From: an uncultured Clostridia bacterium
GTDB taxonomy: Bacteria; Bacillota; Clostridia; TANB77; CAG-508
Length of the DNA stretch: 14,132 nucleotides
Direction: 5' to 3'
Assembly: GCA_934122035.1 (NCBI GenBank)
Contig: CAKOVP010000033.1
Location: forward strand, 1-14,132
In this document: piece after piece, positions 11,582-14,132 of the stretch
Position numbering within the stretch: the first letter of the stretch is position 1
Layout of the letters: every line of letters begins with the position of its first letter
Position numbers and translations under genes: made by a program
Notes under the pieces: generated by a model
Told to the model about the DNA's origin: nothing
Databases searched by the model: none
What the model saw: only the letters and a program-made list of their open reading frames with translations

Positions 11582-12011
11582 CTAATTCACCACCTACTTC
11601 AGTTTCCTTTTTAACAAATTTACATTTAACAGATAATTTGTTGGCAGCAAGTCTTAAAGCTTCTCTTGCTGTATCTTCTGATACATCAGCAAGTTCAAAT
11701 AGTATTCTACCAGGTTTTACTATAGCTACCCAGTATTCAACTGATCCTTTACCTTTACCCATACGAGTATCTGCTGGTTTCTTTGTTATTGGTTTGTCTG
11801 GGAAGATTTTTATCCAAACCTTTCCACCTCTTTTTATATATCTTGTCATAGCAACACGGGCTGCTTCTATTTGGTTTGATGTTATTTGACCTAATTCTAA
11901 AGATTGTAATCCATATTCTCCGTCTGTTATAACATTACCTCTTGTTGCTTTTCCTCTATTTCTACCTTTTTGTTGTTTTCTATATTTTGTTCTTTTTGGC
12001 ATTAATGGCAT
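11568..12011 (-). CDS. rplP: 50S ribosomal protein L16
   Basis: L16 contacts A-site tRNA near the peptidyl transferase centre and is needed for late 50S maturation. The 147 residues start MPLMPKRTKYRKQQKGRNRG with KATRGN, include EAARVAMTRYIKRGGKVWIK at about 48-67, IFPDKPITKKPADTRMGKGK (the arginine in this loop is the one hydroxylated in E. coli) and WVAIVKPGRILFEL. The ATG at 12011 shares its A with the rpsC stop TAA (TAATG). A second ATG four codons in is the start more often seen in the family (MPKRTKYRK). The 3' end overlaps rpmC by 14 bp. Both overlaps indicate translational coupling. Confidence 0.98.
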   Translation of the reverse strand: MPLMPKRTKYRKQQKGRNRGKATRGNVITDGEYGLQSLELGQITSNQIEAARVAMTRYIKRGGKVWIKIFPDKPITKKPADTRMGKGKGSVEYWVAIVKPGRILFELADVSEDTAREALRLAANKLSVKCKFVKKETEVGGELDEDK

Positions 12012-12673
12012 TATTTGTCTCCTCCTTCCTGTTGCTTTTTCTTAGCTGGAAGAACTTCTCCTTTATATATCCAAACTTTTACACCGATTTTTCCATATGT
12101 TGTATTTGCTTCTGCAAATCCATAATCTATATCAGCTCTTAATGTTTGAAGTGGTATTGTTCCTTCTTTGTAGAACTCTGTTCTTGCCATATCAGCTCCG
12201 CCAAGTCTTCCTGATACTGCAGTTTTAATTCCTAGAGCTCCCATTTTCATTGTTTTTTGCATACATTGTTTCATTGCACGTCTGAATGAAATTCTTCTTT
12301 CTAGTTGTCCTGCAATGTTTTCTGCAACTAATTGAGCATCTAAATCTGGTGATTTAACCTCAACAATATTTAGATTTACATTTTTGCCTATCATTTTTTG
12401 TAATTCTTCTTTTAAACTTTCAGCTAAATTTCCACCTTTTCCTATTACAAGACCAGGTTTTGCTGTATAAACGTTAACTTTAACAAACTTAGCAGTTCTT
12501 TCAATTTCTATTTTAGCTATTCCACTTGCATAAAGTTTTTTCTTAACATATTCACGGATTTTGTGATCTTCTACTAGATATTCTCCAAAATGTTTTGAAT
12601 CTGCATACCATTTTGAATTCCAGTCTTTTATGATTCCAACTCTAAGTCCATTTGGATTCATTTTTTGTCCCAT
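12011..12673 (-). CDS. rpsC: 30S ribosomal protein S3
   Basis: S3 is in the 30S head at the mRNA entrance and takes part in helicase activity and accuracy. The 220 residues have MGQKMNPNGLRVGIIKDWNS, the type II KH domain with its GxxG loop GKGG at 78-81 (GLVIGKGGNLAES), VAENIAGQLERRISFRRAMK and the C-terminal domain GALGIKTAVSGRLGGADMAR. It ends with GEVLPAKKKQQEGGDK. The ATG at 12673 has a GGAGG site upstream. It lies 22 bp after rplV, and its stop codon overlaps the rplP start by one base. Confidence 0.99.
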   Translation of the reverse strand: MGQKMNPNGLRVGIIKDWNSKWYADSKHFGEYLVEDHKIREYVKKKLYASGIAKIEIERTAKFVKVNVYTAKPGLVIGKGGNLAESLKEELQKMIGKNVNLNIVEVKSPDLDAQLVAENIAGQLERRISFRRAMKQCMQKTMKMGALGIKTAVSGRLGGADMARTEFYKEGTIPLQTLRADIDYGFAEANTTYGKIGVKVWIYKGEVLPAKKKQQEGGDK

Positions 12674-12695
12674 TTTCTAATTATCCTCCTTACTT

Positions 12696-13067
12696 TTAGT
12701 CTCTTTCTTTAAGAACTATTGTTATATGACTTGTTCTCTTTCTAATTCTAACAGCTGAACCCTTAGCAGCTGGTCTTATTCTTCTTAGTGTAGGGCCTTG
12801 GTTAGCATATATTTCAGCTACATATAAGTTTTCATGTTTCATTCCATGATTGTTCTCTGCATTTGCTATTGCTGATTTTAACAATTTCTCTATTATTGCT
12901 GATGAAGCCTTTGGAGTAAATTTTACTATTGCTAAAGCTTCATTTACATCTTTTCCTCTTATTAAATCTGCTACAATTTTAACTTTTCTAGATGAAATTC
13001 TAGCATATTTTAAAGTTGCTTTTGCTTGTAGTACTTCTTCTTGTACTTGTTCTTGCTTTTCTGCCAC
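12696..13067 (-). CDS. rplV: 50S ribosomal protein L22
   Basis: L22 lines the peptide exit tunnel, its beta-hairpin forming part of the constriction where macrolides and stalling peptides act. The 123 residues include ATLKYARISSRKVKIVADLI at 17-36 with RGK, AIANAENNHGMKHENLYVAE at about 67-86 and the tunnel hairpin region RRIRPAAKGSAVRIRKRTSH at about 96-115. The start is GTG at 13065-13067, with GGAGG about 8 nt upstream. The first 14 residues (AEKQEQVQEEVLQ) are an acidic extension beyond the usual start. It lies 25 bp after rpsS and 22 bp before rpsC. Confidence 0.98.
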   Translation of the reverse strand: MAEKQEQVQEEVLQAKATLKYARISSRKVKIVADLIRGKDVNEALAIVKFTPKASSAIIEKLLKSAIANAENNHGMKHENLYVAEIYANQGPTLRRIRPAAKGSAVRIRKRTSHITIVLKERD

Positions 13068-13092
13068 TTTATTTACCTCCTTAAATTATTAT

Positions 13093-13371
13093 TTATTTTG
13101 CAGTTGTTGTTTTATCTCCTGCGTGACCTTTGAATGTTCTTGTTGGAGCAAATTCACCTAATTTATGTCCTATCATTTCTTCTGTAATATATACAGGAAC
13201 GTGTTTTCTACCATCGTGAACAGCTATTGTGTGTCCAACCATTTGTGGGTATATTGTAGAAGCTCTAGACCATGTCTTTAATACTTCTTTTTTTCCACTT
13301 TCATTCATTGCTTCAACTCTCTTTAATAATTCTGGAGCAATAAATGGCTTTTTCTTACTAGATCTTGACAT
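13093..13371 (-). CDS. rpsS: 30S ribosomal protein S19
   Basis: S19 pairs with S13 in the 30S head. The 92 residues are canonical: MSRSSKKKPFIAPELLKRVE, then IKTWSRASTI-type sequence (VLKTWSRASTIYPQMVGHTI at 31-50), AVHDGRKHVPVYITEEMIGH and KLGEFAPTRTFKGHAGDK. The ATG at 13371 is 2 bp after the rplB stop, and its ribosome binding site GAGGAGG lies within the last rplB codons (K-R-R-K). The two genes are thus likely coupled. Confidence 0.99.
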   Translation of the reverse strand: MSRSSKKKPFIAPELLKRVEAMNESGKKEVLKTWSRASTIYPQMVGHTIAVHDGRKHVPVYITEEMIGHKLGEFAPTRTFKGHAGDKTTTAK

Positions 13372-13373
13372 TA

Positions 13374-14132
13374 TTATTTCCTCCTCTTAGCTATAAATTT
13401 ATCTGTTCTTGTGTTCTTTCTTGTCTTATATCCAAGTGCTGGTTTACCCCAAGGAGTCATTGGTCCTGCGTGTCCTACTGGAGCCTTTCCTTCACCACCA
13501 CCGTGTGGGTGATCTACTGGGTTCATTGCAGATCCTCTAACTTCTGGACGTTTGCCAAGATGTCTTGTTTTTCCTGCTTTACCTAATTTAATGTTTTCAT
13601 ATTCTGCATTTCCTACAGTTCCTATTGTTGCTCTGCAGTTTAGCATTATTAATCTCATTTCTCCTGAAGGTAATCTTAAATTTGCAAATTTTCCTTCTTT
13701 AGCCATAAGTTGAGCTTCTTGTCCAGCAGCTCTTACTAATTTTCCACCTTGACCTGGATTAATTTCTATGTTGTGTACCATTGTACCAACTGGAATATTT
13801 TCTAATTTTAAGCAGTTTCCTGGTTTAATATCTGCATTAACACCAGACATTACTTTGTCACCATCTTTTAATCCGATAGGTGCTAGTATGTAGCTTAATG
13901 TTCCATCTTCATATTTTATTAATGCTATGTTAGCACTTCTGTTTGGATCGTATTCGATTCCTATTACAGTTGCTTCCATATCTTCTTTTTGACGTTTAAA
14001 ATCTATAATTCTATATTTTTGTCTGTTTCCTCCACCTTGGTGACGAACTGTTATTCTTCCATAACTATTTCTTCCTGCTTTTTCTTTCTTTACTGTTAAT
14101 AAAGATTTTTCAGGAGTCTTTTTTGTTATTTC
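13374..14132 (-). CDS. rplB: 50S ribosomal protein L2 (N-terminus cut by the right edge)
   Basis: L2 is needed for subunit association and peptidyl transferase function. The window encodes its last 252 residues, open to the right edge from EITKKTPEKSLL; about 24 N-terminal residues of the usual ~276 are missing. The frame continues upstream of an internal ATG at 13979, so that ATG is not the start. Motifs are GRITVRHQGGGNRQKYRIID with FKR, IEYDPNRSANIALIKYEDGT, and near the C-terminus AMNPVDHPHGGGEGKAPVGH with AGPMTPWGKPALGYKTRK, including the conserved HPHGGGEG loop. The common GGGHK near the N-terminus reads GGGNR here. It is followed by rpsS after 2 bp. Confidence 0.99.
   Translation of the reverse strand, partial: EITKKTPEKSLLTVKKEKAGRNSYGRITVRHQGGGNRQKYRIIDFKRQKEDMEATVIGIEYDPNRSANIALIKYEDGTLSYILAPIGLKDGDKVMSGVNADIKPGNCLKLENIPVGTMVHNIEINPGQGGKLVRAAGQEAQLMAKEGKFANLRLPSGEMRLIMLNCRATIGTVGNAEYENIKLGKAGKTRHLGKRPEVRGSAMNPVDHPHGGGEGKAPVGHAGPMTPWGKPALGYKTRKNTRTDKFIAKRRK

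Noticed and set aside
1..14132. CRISPR array, tRNA, rRNA, prophage or defence genes.
   Set aside because: No regularly spaced repeats, no cloverleaf with conserved GTTC arm and no such protein families; the whole window is accounted for by housekeeping genes and the gaps described.

Overview
This window is a strongly AT-rich piece of a bacterial chromosome carrying the conserved ribosomal-protein supercluster (S10, spc and alpha operons). Every gene is on the minus strand, so reading order runs from the right edge to the left edge. The gene order, GGAGG-type ribosome binding sites, GTG/TTG starts, type-Z zinc S14, zinc-binding S4 and L36, and long L17 point to a low-GC member of the Bacillota, most likely a clostridial lineage. 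The sequence alone does not support a species name.

Layout in transcription order: rplB (N-terminus cut by the right edge), rpsS, rplV, rpsC, rplP, rpmC, rpsQ, rplN, rplX, rplE, rpsZ (S14), rpsH, rplF; a 291-bp gap; rplR, rpsE; a 67-bp gap where rpmD (L30) would normally be; rplO, secY; a 159-bp gap with terminator and promoter; adk, map, infA, rpmJ; a 279-bp gap; rpsM, rpsK, rpsD, rpoA, rplQ (C-terminus cut by the left edge). All 26 genes belong to the ribosome, translation initiation, RNA polymerase, protein export, N-terminal methionine removal or adenylate balance, and they look intact apart from the two edge truncations. No plus-strand gene, mobile element, tRNA, rRNA or CRISPR array is supported.

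The interest lies in the intergenic DNA. (1) rpmD is missing, and the DNA in its place holds a near-consensus sigma-A promoter (TTGACA, 17 nt, TAAAAT) facing rplO-secY. (2) secY is followed at once by a GC-rich hairpin with a U-run, and then by a second near-consensus promoter (TTGACA, 17 nt, TAGAAT) for adk, whose leader has a perfect 10-bp hairpin. (3) The 291-bp gap before rplR holds a terminator-like hairpin, a possible promoter and a leader hairpin. (4) The 279-bp gap before rpsM can fold into two nested structures. The apical loop of one can pair with the rpsM ribosome binding site, which suggests a translation-controlling leader at the place where S4 regulates the alpha operon in E. coli. 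Together these suggest that the usually continuous supercluster is split into several separately controlled units here.

Two ribosomal proteins are longer than usual: L29 has a Lys/Ala-rich C-terminal tail of about 46 residues, and L17 has an internal insertion that makes it about 50 residues longer than the common form.
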